Shown here: one piece after another, positions 24,701-37,590 of the stretch | How positions within the stretch are numbered: position 1 is the first letter of the stretch | Layout: each line of letters starts with the position of its first letter | Assembly (NCBI RefSeq): GCF_000340215.1 | Contig: NW_006921542.1 | Span: forward strand, 1,640,267 to 1,704,266 | Origin: Pseudocercospora fijiensis CIRAD86 | Taxonomy: Eukaryota > Ascomycota > Dothideomycetes > Mycosphaerellales > Mycosphaerellaceae | DNA: 64,000 bases | Direction: 5' to 3' | The notes under the pieces: generated by a model | The model's database searches: none | What the model was told of the DNA's origin: nothing | The model's input: the letters and a program-made list of their open reading frames with translations, nothing else | Program-made: the position numbers and the translations under genes

Positions 24701-26780
24701 TTATAGCTTCTTTATCGATAACTTAAATATTAACTAATAGATCTTAGAAGGTTCTAGAGGTTAGTAGAACTCTTTAAGGGGCTCCCTTATTAGGACACCG
24801 GAATTAACGGCTACTACCGATACTGTACCTTATTAGCAAAAAAGTTATATACTACTTCGCTCCTTTTAGAGTATATCCTAAATCCCTTAAGGAGTGTTTT
24901 ATAATACCTAGTTATTACTAACTAAGCTAAGCTCGTACCGGCGAATATCCGTTATATTCGGTTCCGGATACGTTAGACTCGTATTAGATTCGCGGTAGAT
25001 TCCCGGTTAGTAAGGCGCTAGGCCTTATTAGGCAATAGCGCTAGGACCTAGGTTTTCTAGCTCTATTCGTTCTCTTTTAGTATTTCTTACTATAAGGGAC
25101 TTATAGTATCTATATATATCGATAGTAGTAGTAGTAGCTATATGCGATAAATATAGACTATCTAAGAATTCTTTAATAAAATACTAGTCTAGATAATCTA
25201 TCTATACTAGTGTATATTAAGACTAAAACCTACTATCTAAATAAGTATTTTTTTATACGAATATATTAAGTATCTATTCGCTATCTCTAGATATCTCTAG
25301 AATAAGGATTTAATATCTATTTTTGAAATTCTATAAGATTCTATTTAAACTCTAGTAGAGTTTGAAGTCGCTATTTATTAGCTAACGTCTATATAGGATA
25401 GAATAGTAGTAAGTCCTATACGTTTTATAAGTCTATAGTACTCCTCTACCGAGTTATCTAGATTATATATACTTAAGAGCCGCTAGTCTTCTTTTACAAT
25501 TCTAGTAGTAACTATAGCTATAGCTAAGCTTACGTAGGGCGTACGAATACTCGTATACTATTAGTTTTTCTCTATACTTAAGACCTTATTACTACCAATT
25601 ATAGGGAAATAGAGCGATTAGGATATAACGTAAGAGTAGTAACGCCTAGAAAGCGTAAATGTCCGTACTATCTGTACTGCGAGAAATAGAGGATAGGGAG
25701 GGCGGGTTCGTTAGCAAAAAAGGCTACTAGATAGCTAAGAGGTTAGTAAAGGAGTAATAGGTTACTAGGAAGGAAGGGGTCCGCTATATCTACCTTATAT
25801 ATAGACGTTATTATCTACTTAGCGATATAAATAGTATTACCTCTTAATCTGCTTCTGTTAACTACTATAGTAGAGCGAGGTCTCGATCTTCCACCCAACT
25901 AGTTAGACAGCAACAACAAGTCTACACACACCAAGCGGTATAAGTTTATTATTAAAAGTCTAGCTAGTGTTGGGAGACCCGCGCTTACTATAGAGACCCA
26001 ACAATAACCTACTAGATACGAGGCTCCGTCGCTATTAAACTAGTAGGTAAATTATTAAATAGTTACTAAGTAATTGTATATATCTCCGCTAGTATCTATA
26101 GTAGTAAGACCTATAGCTTAACTTACGATAGAATTACTTTATAAGGTAGGGAAACTACTATTAGAATTAAATCTACGGTGTTATTAGGCTTAAGAATATC
26201 CTCCTTCCTAACTCTAACTATTACTATAGGTATATATCTAAGTAAAGTGCCTCGTAAAGTATCTTACTAAGTCTAGAAAAGAAATTTTTATAGCGAGAGG
26301 TCTATCTATACTTCTATTCGGGATAAGAAGTACTAGGGATAGTAGTAGATACCTAGCCGACTAGTAAAGGCTACCTAGTATTTCCTAGCGAGATTAAGCG
26401 ATTTATATTTCAAAGGAAAGCTAGTTCTTAATCCTCAATTTGAAGTATCTTAGATAATAAAAATATAGCAAGCTTTATCTATTTAAGGACATAAATCCTA
26501 CTAGATATAGCATCTTTATAATATACTTAGTAGGAAGTCCCCCTCTTTTATTAAGGGGTTCTATCTACAGAACTACAGATAATTTATAGATACTCTTTAT
26601 CTCCTATTAGAATAACTTTATCCTAAGATAGTAGCAATAGAATTAGATATATATAACTATAGATTAATAATCTATACTAGTATTAACTTAGATAATCTAT
26701 TGATGTTAGAGGCTTTACGTATATATAGATATTATTAGATAAGTTGAAGGTACCTATAGATAGACTTTCCCTAAGTCCTA
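24700..26780. other. RIP-decayed sequence; one RIP-poor island at 25,856-26,030
   Basis: No gene was recognised. The island holds CAGCAACAACAAG and ACACACACC and two oppositely oriented words, GTTGGGAGACCC and GAGACCCAAC (about 25,975-26,010), that could be short inverted ends of a small element. About 26,560-26,780 resembles the LTR-like block at 37,150-37,470. Confidence 0.4.
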
Positions 26781-26785
26781 GAGCT

Positions 26786-28395
26786 AAACAATCTAGCATT
26801 TTAATATTCGAGTATATAGCGTAGTCGCGGCTGTGCGTTCTTTAAACACTATATAGGGATACTAGATTGTTTATACTAAAACGTTTGCTTTCTATTAGTA
26901 GACCTCGCCTACGGCCGCTAATCTTACCCGCGGCCGTTTCTTCTCGTTGCCTCTTACTATCGGTTATATACCTACGTATTGTTTATATACGATACTCTTT
27001 AGGTCGCTACTATATAAAGTTTAGATAATATGCCTAAATCCCGCTAATCTGTCTTCGCGTCCTAAATCTCGCTAATCTATCTTAGCGTAAACATAGTTAC
27101 TAGAGAATCTATTTTCTTAATTATTGTATATTATTACCTTACTATTAAAGCAGATTACTAGCCCCTTTATTATACCTAAGTATAGGTTTCTTCTATATAG
27201 ATATAGCGCGCGTCTAATAGAAATATCTCGATACGACCTAATCTTATTACCCTAGCGTAGTATAGAGAATTGCTCGTAGTATAGAAAATAATAGACGAGA
27301 ACGTAATAGCCCTTAAAGTACTACGTAGACCTAACGAACCTAGAACTATAAAGGTTAATATACTTAGGCGTATATTCGAATTTATCGGCAATTCTATCGA
27401 GAGTAACTCGGTTAGAGCAACTATACTCTAGCGGTACGCTCTATAGTATAAGCTCTAGGAGACTAGTACTAATCCTTCTCTCTATATATCCTAAGCCTTC
27501 GTTCGAAGCCTCGACTAGTACGGCCTAATCTATTACGCCGTCGTCCTTGGAATATCTGTAGACGCCTCCTACCGAGTAAGTAACTATATTATCGAAGCCG
27601 CGTAGGGCGAAGATTAGTTTACTTAAGCCTCGGAGCTTATCTAGCTCCTATTTAGCGCTCTACTTATAGTATCTAAACGTATTCTCGCCGATATTATAGC
27701 TACCTTTCGAATTAGACTTAGTCTTAAAGACGCGTATCGCTTCTAAATAGAAGTTAAACGGTAAAGGCTTATAAAAGCCTAGAATAGTCGCGTTAATAAG
27801 AGGAAGAGCGCTCTTTATAATTTTATTACTAGTAGTAATATTACCGCTATAAGAGACGCTTATAAACCGAAACCTAGTAAGGAACGTACAATATAGGCCT
27901 ACCTACCTAATATTCCTAAAGACTATATCGTTCTTTAAGGCTTTAAGATAGGGCGTACTCTACTAGCGCCGAAAAAATACCTATTACGCCTATTACGTAA
28001 AAACCGTCTAAGGAAGCTTAAGGTTAAAGTAGGTAGTAATATACTAGTAGAAGATTTATAGCTAGAAGACGATAGCGTAGAACCCGATCTACCGCTATTA
28101 GACGGCGAAGGAGGTAAAGGTACCTAGGATAATCCTCTTACTATAGATAGGAATACGGCTCCTAATTTTCTTTAAATATACGATAGATTAGATCTCCGAT
28201 TATAATATCGCCGGCTTAGCCGTAGATACGGTATAGAAGACTACTATACCTACTACCGGAAATAGTAGATAGACTTTACTACTACTCTACTACTAAATAT
28301 AAGAGAGCGTCTCGCTACGTTAGGCCGGCTACTATATATATAAACTTTTATTATTCTGTTCCTATTACCTACCGTCCCTATATATAATATTATAG
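26786..28395 (+). repeat. Unknown repeat family, copy 1, with a decayed gene
   Basis: It matches 37,590-40,205 over its full length, apart from a 994-bp insertion in the other copy. The inner forward frame (about 27,300-28,170) contains 'QYGLIYYAVVLGISVDASYR'-type sequence (Gln encoded by a RIP stop) and 'RDAYKPKPSKERT'. It also has 'APKKYLLRLLRKNRLRKLKV' and an acidic tail (EDDSVEPDLPLLDGEGG). Only TAG/TAA interrupt it. No transposase or polymerase motif was identified and no terminal repeats are evident, so class is unknown. Confidence 0.65.
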
Positions 28396-29200
28396 GAAAG
28401 CCTTTTGCGATTTCCTACGTTAAATTAACTCTTCTAAATAACTCGTTATCGAATCTTTAATATAGGCTACTATAATCTTCTTCGAGTTGTCCTTATTACG
28501 TATATAGAGAATATTTTCTTTATTACGATAGAATACTCTAGTATCCTTTAGTTATTCTAATAAGAGAAGGTTTACTACTAGATTAGGTACAAAGATATAT
28601 CGTATAAGCCGTACGAGGTATATTAGTCCGTTAGAACTAAGAAAGCGTAGCCTTACTAATCCGGTTGCGTAGCCTATAATATAGCCTTTACCTATACTAA
28701 TAGGTAGACGTATAGGTTAGAAGTCGATAAAGAAGTTAACACAATCAAAATAGTGCTTTATTACGCCAGAGTCGAGTACTAGATTAGGTCCGATATATAA
28801 CAAAGTTAGAGCCTATTACTATATGCTTCCGCTTATGAAATTAATAGGAGCGGAGTTATTAATTATTAAAGGTACGGTAGAGAGTATAGCGGCTATAATA
28901 TTATAGGACTCGTATCTATTAGTTATAGTCTTATAATGCTTAATTATTCGGACAATGTTAGCTACTACGTTAGTAATAAGGAAAGACCTTACTACTATAT
29001 CGTTCTTCTTCTAGACTACTAGTATATCGGTCTTAGATAAAGACGGCTTCTTAGTGCCTCTAATATAGTAATTAAAGAGGCCTTTAGACTCGAGTATAGT
29101 TTCGGCTTAAATAGTCTATATCTCGATATTGTCGGCACTAGCTAGCTTAGCAATCTTGTTGCTATTACTCGTATCTTCCGATATAATTAATTTACCGTAC
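28395..29200 (-). pseudogene. Copia-type gag/protease fragment, minus strand
   Basis: Minus-strand translation begins near 29,200 with an 'EI.TI.AETILESKGLFNYY' gag start typical of Ty1/Copia capsids. It reaches the protease motif 'LVLDSGVIKHYF' (about 28,750-28,785), then the flap and strand region 'FIDF.PIRLPISIGKGYIIG', and 'SNGLIYLVRLIRYIFVPNLV' before the second hydrophobic motif. It stops at 28,395 against the unknown repeat family, so integrase and RT are missing. It is distinct in sequence from the plus-strand Copia copies at 18 and 36 kb. Confidence 0.75.
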
Positions 29201-29249
29201 GAATATACTAAGACTAGCTCTTTCTAGTATACCGGATATAGGTAGGAAA

Positions 29250-30740
29250 CGAATAGGGATAGTATTAAAAGAAAGATTAATATAAAGGTAAAGATTAGGA
29301 GTTAGCTAGAGAAGGAGGTATACTTATTCTTCTTTAATATTGCCTAATACTTAGCCCTTTATAAAGCCTCTGCCTCGGGTCTTAGTAGTGTTTGCTCTAG
29401 TAGGATAACGGTATCCAAGACAATATTGTTGTCGCTAGCTTTTAAGCTAGTTTGCTACATTTGCTATATGTTTATAATAGTGTCTTTAACTTATTATCGC
29501 AATTGTAGTATATAGGTAGGCTCTAGGAAACGATGTTACTTAACTAACGTAATATACTCCTATTAGGTAACCTGCGCCATTGCTAACGACTCCTCGTACT
29601 AGGCTTCTTCCTATACTATTTCGCCCTTAACTATTTACTAGTTCTAGTTTTAGTTCGTAGCTCTAGTTAGGAATATATCTATCTTCTAGAATACCGACCT
29701 TCTATTATATAAAGTAAATATATTAGCCTAAATAGCTAAGAGCGCCTCGATAAACTTAGGTATCCTAAATTCGCTAATACTATAATATATAGCTTCTAAT
29801 ACCGTTTGTCTATACCTTAGCTTTTATACCTAGAATAGGATTATATCTAAAGTCTTTACAAAGCATATAGCACACAGCTACAGACCCTATACTCAAATCT
29901 TATACTACTTTTAAAAGGCTATAAACTCCTTAAAGTAGTAGGAGCTGCAATTATTATACAGAAGTACCCTCTTTTATTCCAGATCTTAAGGTCTTATCTT
30001 CTACTAAAACTAGCGGATATAGCACATTATAGTATCGTCGGTTATATATATAGACTTATTAATAGTAATTAGGAAGTTGTCCCGACCTAGGAACGAGGGC
30101 TTATTAGTTAGTAGATAACGTCGTCTATACCTTAGATAGCATTAGTAGACTTACCTTCCTTCGGTACCTACCGTTCTTAGACTACTACATATTTAATAAT
30201 TAACTAATAGTCTACTACTTTGCCGAAGGCTCTAATAGTCTCTACGATAGTTATATACGTACGTTTACTACTATATTTAGTCTAGGAGCGCCGCTTTGTA
30301 TCCATAATAACGATATACTTATTACTACCTATTCTTACTCGGAAGCTAGTCTTATTAAAATTCTCTATATTCCGCGGCCTTATACCTAGTTGCTAGATTA
30401 TAGCTATAAAGCGGTAAAACTAACTCTCTATCGTAGAAGGGTCGTAAGCCTCCATCTACTATACCTTAATCGGCGTAGACTTATTTTTACTACGCGTATA
30501 GCGCTTTAGAAAGCAGTCGACCTAGTCTAAACCAAGTAGCGGCATTATATCCTTCCACGTCCCCTCTAGTAATAGGCTTACTAGCATCTCTATCGCTACG
30601 ATAACGACTAACGCTACTAGTAAGAATATATCTATCACGTCCCTCTCTCGATAGTAGTCTACTAGCGCTATCTCTTAAGCCTCGTCTAGTTTAGTACTAA
30701 TTAATAGATAGTTAAATAGCGATCTACGGCCTCTTAACCG
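29250..30740 (-). pseudogene. Fot1/Pogo (Tc1-mariner superfamily) transposase
   Basis: Minus-strand translation shows, in order: an N-terminal 'STKLDEA.EIALVDYYRERD', and a CENP-B-type DNA-binding end 'VDCFLKRYTRSKNKSTPIKV'. Next come 'IAII.QLGIRPRNIENFNKTSFRVRIGS' (the NFDETGF motif with first Asp now Asn) and 'RTYITIVETIRAFGKVV'. After the DDE domain follow 'NCSSYYFKEFIAF' and a C-terminal 'LEAIYYSISEFRIPKFIEAL'. This is the order of fungal Fot1-like transposases, which insert at TA. Many TAG stops make it inactive. The upstream region to 31,275 is repeated at 23.4-23.8 kb. Confidence 0.85.
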
Positions 30741-30854
30741 CTAATAAATCCGATAATGTGGGCTAGTTACCTCCTTACTCTTCTAAAGCGCTCGAATAAT
30801 AACTTTATTATCCGATTTAGCCTCTCGTTCGTAATACTTTAAAACGACGCGTTC

Positions 30855-31275
30855 TACTACCCTCTCTACCTTCTTTGTCTTAGTTAACCGCTCGGCCTAT
30901 ATATATACTATTTTCGTTTTTACCCTTTTTACGCCCTATATCGAGTTTTATACACGATCCGTGTATTAGAATATAGAGAATACGAGGAATACGAGGATTA
31001 TACGCTCTAGAATAAGATAGATATACCTTCTAAGGATTATACAAGAAATAGCGATAGTATAGTCCTACGGCTACTATATACTCGTATAAACTACTCTATA
31101 TAATATCTGGACGCGCGGTTTAATATTATACCTCTCTAGACATCTATCTAGGACTAGAATATACTACCTATAGAGTTTTATATATAGCCTAATAGGAAAA
31201 GACTATTTTATATATAGCTAGAAACCTCGTAAATAGCGGAGAGGAGGGTCTAACTAAACCCGGGATACTATAAAT
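30855..31275. repeat. Repeat upstream of the Fot1/Pogo transposase
   Basis: Second copy of the sequence at 23,410-23,845. It lies 5' of the transposase and ends in CCCGGGATACTATA. Likely the element's promoter side and terminus; the matching opposite terminus was not located. Confidence 0.5.
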
Positions 31276-31279
31276 AGTA

Positions 31280-31990
31280 TATAGACAATATTGTCTTATA
31301 GTTAGGAATTCTATCTAAAGATATCTAGAAGCCTCTTCCTTGTCCTTAAGAACTAGACTAACTCTTCGGAGATATAATAGCGACTAGAGAGTATATTTAT
31401 TCTATTAATACGATGCTTAATAGTCCTATTCTAGCGTAGCAAACGCTAGTTATAGCAACTAAAAGTAATAACTTAGATACGCCGAAGCCGAGAGACGATA
31501 TTTAGGCTAGAAAGCGAGTAATCTATAAAGCTAACTTAGAGGCTAAACGATAGCGTTTAGAGAGCTAGAATAAGATTAATATATTAGTCGACGGTTAAAT
31601 AAGTACGATATATTATACTACGGAAATAATAGCGATACCGCTACCGCTAGGTCGTACGTTATCGCGACTAATATTCTCGGCGGACTTCGTCGCTAGATAT
31701 AAGAAGCTTTAGGACCTAACTTTAAGGCAAAAGAGGTTGCTTTATCGTAAGATAATAACGGCGGACGATAGCGATACAGTTAATATCTTTCTCGGCGCGC
31801 CTCTAGATACGTAATAGCCTATAGTAATAGCGTTATTTAATACGTACTTAGAAGAGTTTAAACTATTGTCCTTAGTTAGTATACTAACTTTTAGATTAGT
31901 ATTAGATTTATTAGCTATTCTCGAATATAGTAGCAAGTTTCTTGGTTAGAAGTTATAATATATAAATTTTCCGAGAATAGTAGGAGGTCG
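31280..31990. other. Unassigned sequence with possible decayed forward frame
   Basis: A forward frame (about 31,420-31,950) contains 'NNLDTPKPRDDI.ARKRVIY' and 'LLYRKIITADDSDTVNIFLG' with few stops. An antisense frame is also open by chance. No family match recognised. Confidence 0.3.
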
Positions 31991-32049
31991 AGCGTTTAAC
32001 TAGAAATACGAAAAACCTTACTAAATAGAGGGGTCTCTAGTTAGAGGAA

Positions 32050-33275
32050 AGATTCTTAATATTTCTATCGAATATAGTATCTAGTACTTTTGTAAGCCCG
32101 TAATTAACCCCCTTAATTTCTTTATTATCTAAATATATTAGACATTGTCGCTATATTTCTAACGCTATATTATCTCTTAACTTATCTATTAGACCTTTAA
32201 CTTCTTTATCTTCTTCCGTAGCGGCGGCGGCATTATCTAATAGCATATTATTAGTCTTATTAGGCTCTAATTCTACTATATCGACCCTCGCGCCTATTTC
32301 TTAGAGAATATTATAAAGCGCCGTAGCAATATATACTATCGCTATTTAAGTACGAATATTATACTACGGCGCACTCTTAAAGATCCGGAAGCGTTACTTT
32401 ATTACTCTAAACGTCCGTTTAACGACGTTACGAAGGGAACTATACCTTAGATTAAACAACTCCTTATAGTTAGCTAGCTTTATTATAGCTAGGTATTACT
32501 CTTACAAATAGTACCTTATACTACGGTATAGAACAAGATACGGCGTATTGTTTAGATAGCTAGTATCTACGAGATAATATCGACCTTCCGGCGCCGCAAA
32601 TCTATAGTATAAACGAGCTTTATTAAGTACGCGGCCGTCGTAAGTAGAGCCCTCCTATCTAGCGAGAATAAACGTAAACCTTATATTATACTCTCTAGCT
32701 GCTAATACATTCTACGATAGCGTTCCTTTACGGTTACGGAAGGCCGCCTATTAATCTACTAGTATATATACTAATATATAAGAGCTATCTAGCGCTATTT
32801 GCGGCCCTTTGCCTTAACTACTAGATTGTCGTCTTTATCGGCTAGAATAACGACCTCTAGATATACCTATAGTATAGTAGCTATAACTTTATAGATAATC
32901 CGTTTATACTTGTCTAGAAAGTAAGAGAAGTCTTCCGCTAGGTCTCGAGTATAACTATTAGTTGCAAACGCGTATAAGAATATTACTACTTTCTATTCTT
33001 TGCTAATATATCGGCCGCGCCGTAGATATAGTAATATTAGCTAAAATAGGTATATAAACGTATCTAGTTAAAAGCGAGTATAGCGGTACAATCTTCTCGT
33101 AGTATCTTTAGCTAATAGTAATCTAGTAAAGGCCTCGCCTTTATCGTTTTCTAGGTATAAAGTACGTACTCTAGGAGGGTAAGAAAGCGCTAATCTTTAT
33201 AGTAGTAATACTAGTATTATAAACGAGAAGAAAATGTTACGCTTAACGATCTACTAGCGATAGAGGTCGTCTATT
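32050..33275 (-). pseudogene. PIF-Harbinger transposase, copy B, with full C-terminus
   Basis: Nearly identical to copy A at 19.4-20.5 kb, offset about 12.75 kb. The same DDE landmarks are present: the ALDSS Asp motif, EGSTYDGRVL, RYYLVDTSYL, and ERTFR.IKRRF. Unlike copy A it continues past NNAAAATE into a charged C-terminus (EDKEVKGLIDKLRDNIAL) and on to about 32,050, close to the usual end of the family. RIP stops and His-to-Tyr changes inactivate it. The two copies share RIP mutations and also have private ones, consistent with duplication before the last rounds of RIP. Confidence 0.88.
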
Positions 33276-35215
33276 GTTACTAATAAATATAGTAACAACC
33301 GCGATCTCGGTATACTACGAACGAACCTACGACGTACGTAGCCCTCCTACGCTCGAAGAACGCGCTTACGTATTAACTAGCGTTACCTTCGTTTTATAAG
33401 TAGCCCTCGATCTTAATCGTAACGTACGGTCGTTAATCCTATCGAAGAGCCTTCGAGCCGTCTTACTATACTAGATTTAGCGTAGAAAGCGGTACTCCGG
33501 AAGCCGCGGAGGTCTATATTCGATTAAAGAGATTACACTTAGAAAGGGTATTATTAAGCACTAGATGTAAGACTTACCTCGTAATCCTATTAAGAATATT
33601 TAATAATATTATATATTGTTTAGTATCGCTTATATTACGTATAGATTGGATTACAGATACGATAGGCTCTCAGATACTATATCTTTCGAGTCCTATAGAA
33701 ATAGTGTTATCTAAAAATAAACTATCTATAGATAATAGTAGCCCTTCTATCGATAATAATACTCTAGATTAAGAAAAAGAACCTTCTTAGCTAGTAGTAC
33801 TAAGGCTATTATACTTGCTAGAAACCTAAAGCGTAGCCTAAGGACTTAATCCGTCTATTCTAGTCTTCTATAACTTAAGTAATTAGCGACTATTACCTTC
33901 TCGAAGTATAGGCTCTATACTCGCGTCCTTCCTAGCTTTTAAAGGCTATAGTTAATACTAGTAGTAGCTAGATTAAGTACTCGGCTTAATCGTATTCTTA
34001 TCTATAGTCGCTATAACGACACTATCTATCTAAGGCTTATAGCTGTCTATACCTCTACGATACTATAAAGCTTTTAGAGATAGAGAGTAAACGTATACTA
34101 CTACTAGTACCTTCCTACGTCTATACTTACTAGCTTATCGACTTCTAGAAGGAATAGCTATTCGAGTTTTACTATATTTAAAAGCTATATATAATCTATA
34201 GTAACCGTAAACATTTTGCTAGCGGAGCGACGTTATATATACTAGGGCGTATAGTAACGGCCTATAAACTAGACGACTTAACTAAGACTATAGTAGCTAA
34301 GAAGTAGAAGATAGTAATAGTAAGGGCCGTAGACTTTACTAAAGAGCTAGGCGTATCTCTTATATAGCTTCGGACGATAGTTACTAAGTACTATAAGTAC
34401 GTACAAAGCTAGTACTATACTTAATAGTACCTTTACTAGAAGGCTAATCGTACTAATAGCTTTACTTGCTATCTAAGCGGCTTCGAGTGCTATAGTCTAC
34501 GTTAAGAAGCACTTCCGGTTAGGCTATAACCTTTTAGTAAGCTAGACCTTCTATAGTAAGATCTTAATAACTTCGAGCTCGTAAAAAGTAGCGTACTTAG
34601 TAATAGACTAAGTATAGCTAATAGGAGGCGACGTTGTCTTAATAGTAAAAGCGACAAGCTGCTTAGTAATACTTACTAGTGCTAGTGCTAGTACTAGTAA
34701 TAGTAGTAAATATCGCGTATATAGCAAATAGAACGGCTACTCTACTACTATATACTATAGTAATAGTACTATTAGTTTACCTAGTAGTAGTACTAAATAT
34801 AGTAGTATAGTTAGTAGTATAGAGACTAGTATAAGCTAGTATATATCGCCTCGCGTAGTTATAAGGCCGGAGGTCGTAACCTGCTAAACCCTAAGTAGAT
34901 AGCAACTAGTAATACCTTATAGTTTACTATACTACTTGTTTGCTAGTAAGCTTTAGCTTTGTAGCTAGCAGTAGTAGTATAGAGGTAGTTATCCGGCTAG
35001 TAGTAGTTATAGGGATCTAGAAATTCCGTTCCTACGCGATTTTGACTTCTAAGCAATTTTATTAGGAAAAGCGGATTCTATAATCTACTATATTCCTAGG
35101 GCTTAGGCGGATAGCTAGAGCTCGGGAAAGTAGCGTATAGAGTCCTACTAACCTTTTAAACCTTCTATAATCTATTAGTTAATATTAACCTTACCGATTA
35201 AGAAGCCCTAAGCAC
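33275..35215. other. Rest of Harbinger copy B, with about 500 bp absent from copy A
   Basis: 33,275-34,700 is collinear with 20,520-21,945. About 34,712-35,214 (TAGTAGTA-rich, ending AAGCACTTTCTTACG) has no counterpart in copy A, where the flanks are joined directly at about 21,950. It is either an insertion here or a deletion in A. No clear coding frame in the extra part. Confidence 0.55.
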
Positions 35216-36190
35216 TTTCTTACGAATAGAAAGATATAGAAATCGATTAAAAATTCGTACTTCGAGAGAGAACTTTTATAGGTTCGATGGCTCCTAGAAG
35301 AACTAGTTCTAGAGATATAATTATAAGATAAATACTAGAGGTACCTAGTAGTACGCGTAACCTATTACGCGTCCCGAGAAAACTCTAGGATCTTAGAAGC
35401 TACTACTATATAGCTACGGATGTCGCTACTTAGCTAGATAAGTAACTTAACTATTATCTATACGATAACTACTACTATAGCTTCCGAAACTCCCTACGAC
35501 TTCCGCTCGACTATATACTATACCCTTAAATATATTCCCGAATCGTCTCGTAGAATAAGGTACTATATACCTATAGATATCTATAGATAGCTATCTATAC
35601 TCTCGATACTTGCTAATAATAATCGATCGTTCTATCGGATTATCTCTATCTATATTACGTAATCCTATTAACCTATACGGATAAGAAGAACGATAGAAAA
35701 CGTCGTTTACGAGCTTCGGAAATAGTTTAGGAAATAGATTAAACTTCGAACTAAACGAAACGACCGAGCCGAACCGGACCGTTAAAGAGTGTAAAGATCT
35801 TAATCGATATATAAACGTATATATATATTAACGTATCTATAATAAGGACTATCGACTAAAGATATAATTATTTAGAGAACTAGCTATCTATAGCTATAGA
35901 TATTATCTGTATCTAGTGGTAAAACAATTAGATAATACTACCTTTAGAAAATATATCTCTAGGTAGCTTTATCTTATCTAAGACGATACTAGTATAGACG
36001 AACTATCTATAACTATATATATATAGTTCGATAACTATTGTCTAACTAGATAGTTATCCTAATCGGCGACTAAGAGTATCTATACTATATCTATAGCAAA
36101 ACATCTGAAGGTAAACCCTCTAACTATAAGATAATACTATCTATATAGTACCATTAGTAAATAATATGCTATACTTACAATTTTGAAAAT
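35215..36190 (+). repeat. LTR-like block, copy B
   Basis: Collinear with 21,960-22,722 and, inverted, with 23,850-24,700. It ends immediately before a Copia gag frame. The 3' half consists of GATAATACTATC and TATCTATAG words. If it is an LTR it would be just under 1 kb. Ends not proven. Confidence 0.55.
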
Positions 36191-36194
36191 ACGG

Positions 36195-36890
36195 ACTTCC
36201 TTCTAAAGACTAAGACAAACTACTAAACTACGCGAAGAAACATCTAGGTTTATAGATATATCTTCTAGCTATAAGTCTTTTACGTTACGCCGCCCTAAAG
36301 GAGAAAACCTATAGATTTTAGTCTCTAAGGATCTTAGCTAATCTAGTAGAAAGGGGCTATTTTTAAAGTATAATCGATAAGAAATAGACGAAGAAACTTA
36401 ATCTTAAGCTTAAGCTATTCTTCGACTATCTATAGAGGACGGTTCTTTATTATAAACTTAGAATAAGACGGATCCGAAAGAAGCTTAGAATACTCTAAGA
36501 GAATTATACTCCTCGAAGGGATCTAATTCTTAATATATCTTACTAAAATACTTATACTAAACTAATTTAGAATCCGCTAAGAGCGTTGAAAAATACATTA
36601 GTACTATTCGCCGCTTAAAGAAAGAATTTTAGACTAAGGAACTTAGGCTTCCTAACTAAGTTATAATAGCTTAGACCTTTAATAACTTAGGCGATAAATA
36701 TAAGTCTTTCGTAACTAGTTAGACTTAGGTCTTACGTAGCCTTAAATTAGAAGATTGATTCTCTTATTTACGAGGTAAATCGAGACGATATAGTACTAAA
36801 GAAAAAGAAATAGTAGTGGATTCTTTCAAATTATCTTAAAAGCCGCTTAAACGTCTATTTGTAAACAAAAGTCGGAGCGGTTATAGACGA
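36195..36890 (+). pseudogene. Copia-type gag fragment
   Basis: Forward frames align with the gag at 18,000-18,720: AAGACTAAGACAAAC start, the FKV/DGSERSLEYSK region, 'SPLKERILD' and the KLEDLFSN-equivalent region. Degraded by RIP more than the 18-kb copy. It ends near 36,890, before the zinc knuckle, where the sequence changes to unrelated DNA. No protease follows. Confidence 0.6.
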
Positions 36891-37590
36891 GGTAAGGCGA
36901 TTAAGCGACGTTCTAGTATAATACCGCTAGTAAAAGCAATTAGTGTAATAACGAAGAGGCTCTTAAGTATTCGTAGCTCGGGTTTAGGGTATACACTAGA
37001 TATTAGGCTACTGGTTTAGGCCCTAGCCTATAACACTATTATATAGTAGGTAGCCTAAAGCCTAGTTGTTTACTCTATTACCTTTACGTATAATTACGGA
37101 CTATATAGATCTATACTACTGCCCCTATCCTCCTTATAAGTAAATTCGAGAATATAGATCCCAAAGATCTTATAATATGTAAGAACGTAAACAAATATTC
37201 TAGAGTATCTATTATATAGATAATTACCTAGGAGTTGCTAGATAGAGAGGTCTCTATCTATAGTTTAAAGAACTAGATAATACTACTAGTAGATAGATTG
37301 TATATAGGGAGTTTTATCCTATCTAGGATATTATCTACAGATATAACGGATCTCGGTTACCTATAGATTCCCTAAGATAATAGTAGTATATATAATCTGT
37401 CTATACTTGTATATGTCTTATTTAATAGCTATTATCTAAAGATCTCGCCTATGCTATCTATGTTTATAGGTTAAAGAGGGAGCAAATACACAACTTTCTA
37501 GGCTAGTTACAGATATTATAAGAGCTACCTATTAGGGCCTAGGCCTAGCAGCTAGAAGCCTCCCTAAACCGGCTACGAGAGTAAGCTAGA
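36890..37590. other. Unassigned sequence and a second LTR-like block
   Basis: 36,890-37,150 has a few RIP-poor words but no gene. 37,150-37,470 is rich in GATAATAGTAG and TATCTATAG words like the LTR-like blocks, so it may be the 3' LTR of the gag-containing fragment, leaving a short deletion derivative. Confidence 0.4.

Noticed and set aside
27176..27391. Open minus-strand frame of 71 codons
   Set aside because: Antisense to the coding-like frame of the unknown repeat family; not preserved as a gene in the second copy as far as I can see.
31742..31936. Open minus-strand frame of 64 codons
   Set aside because: No motif, no homologue in the window, in a stretch where RIP leaves chance open frames.
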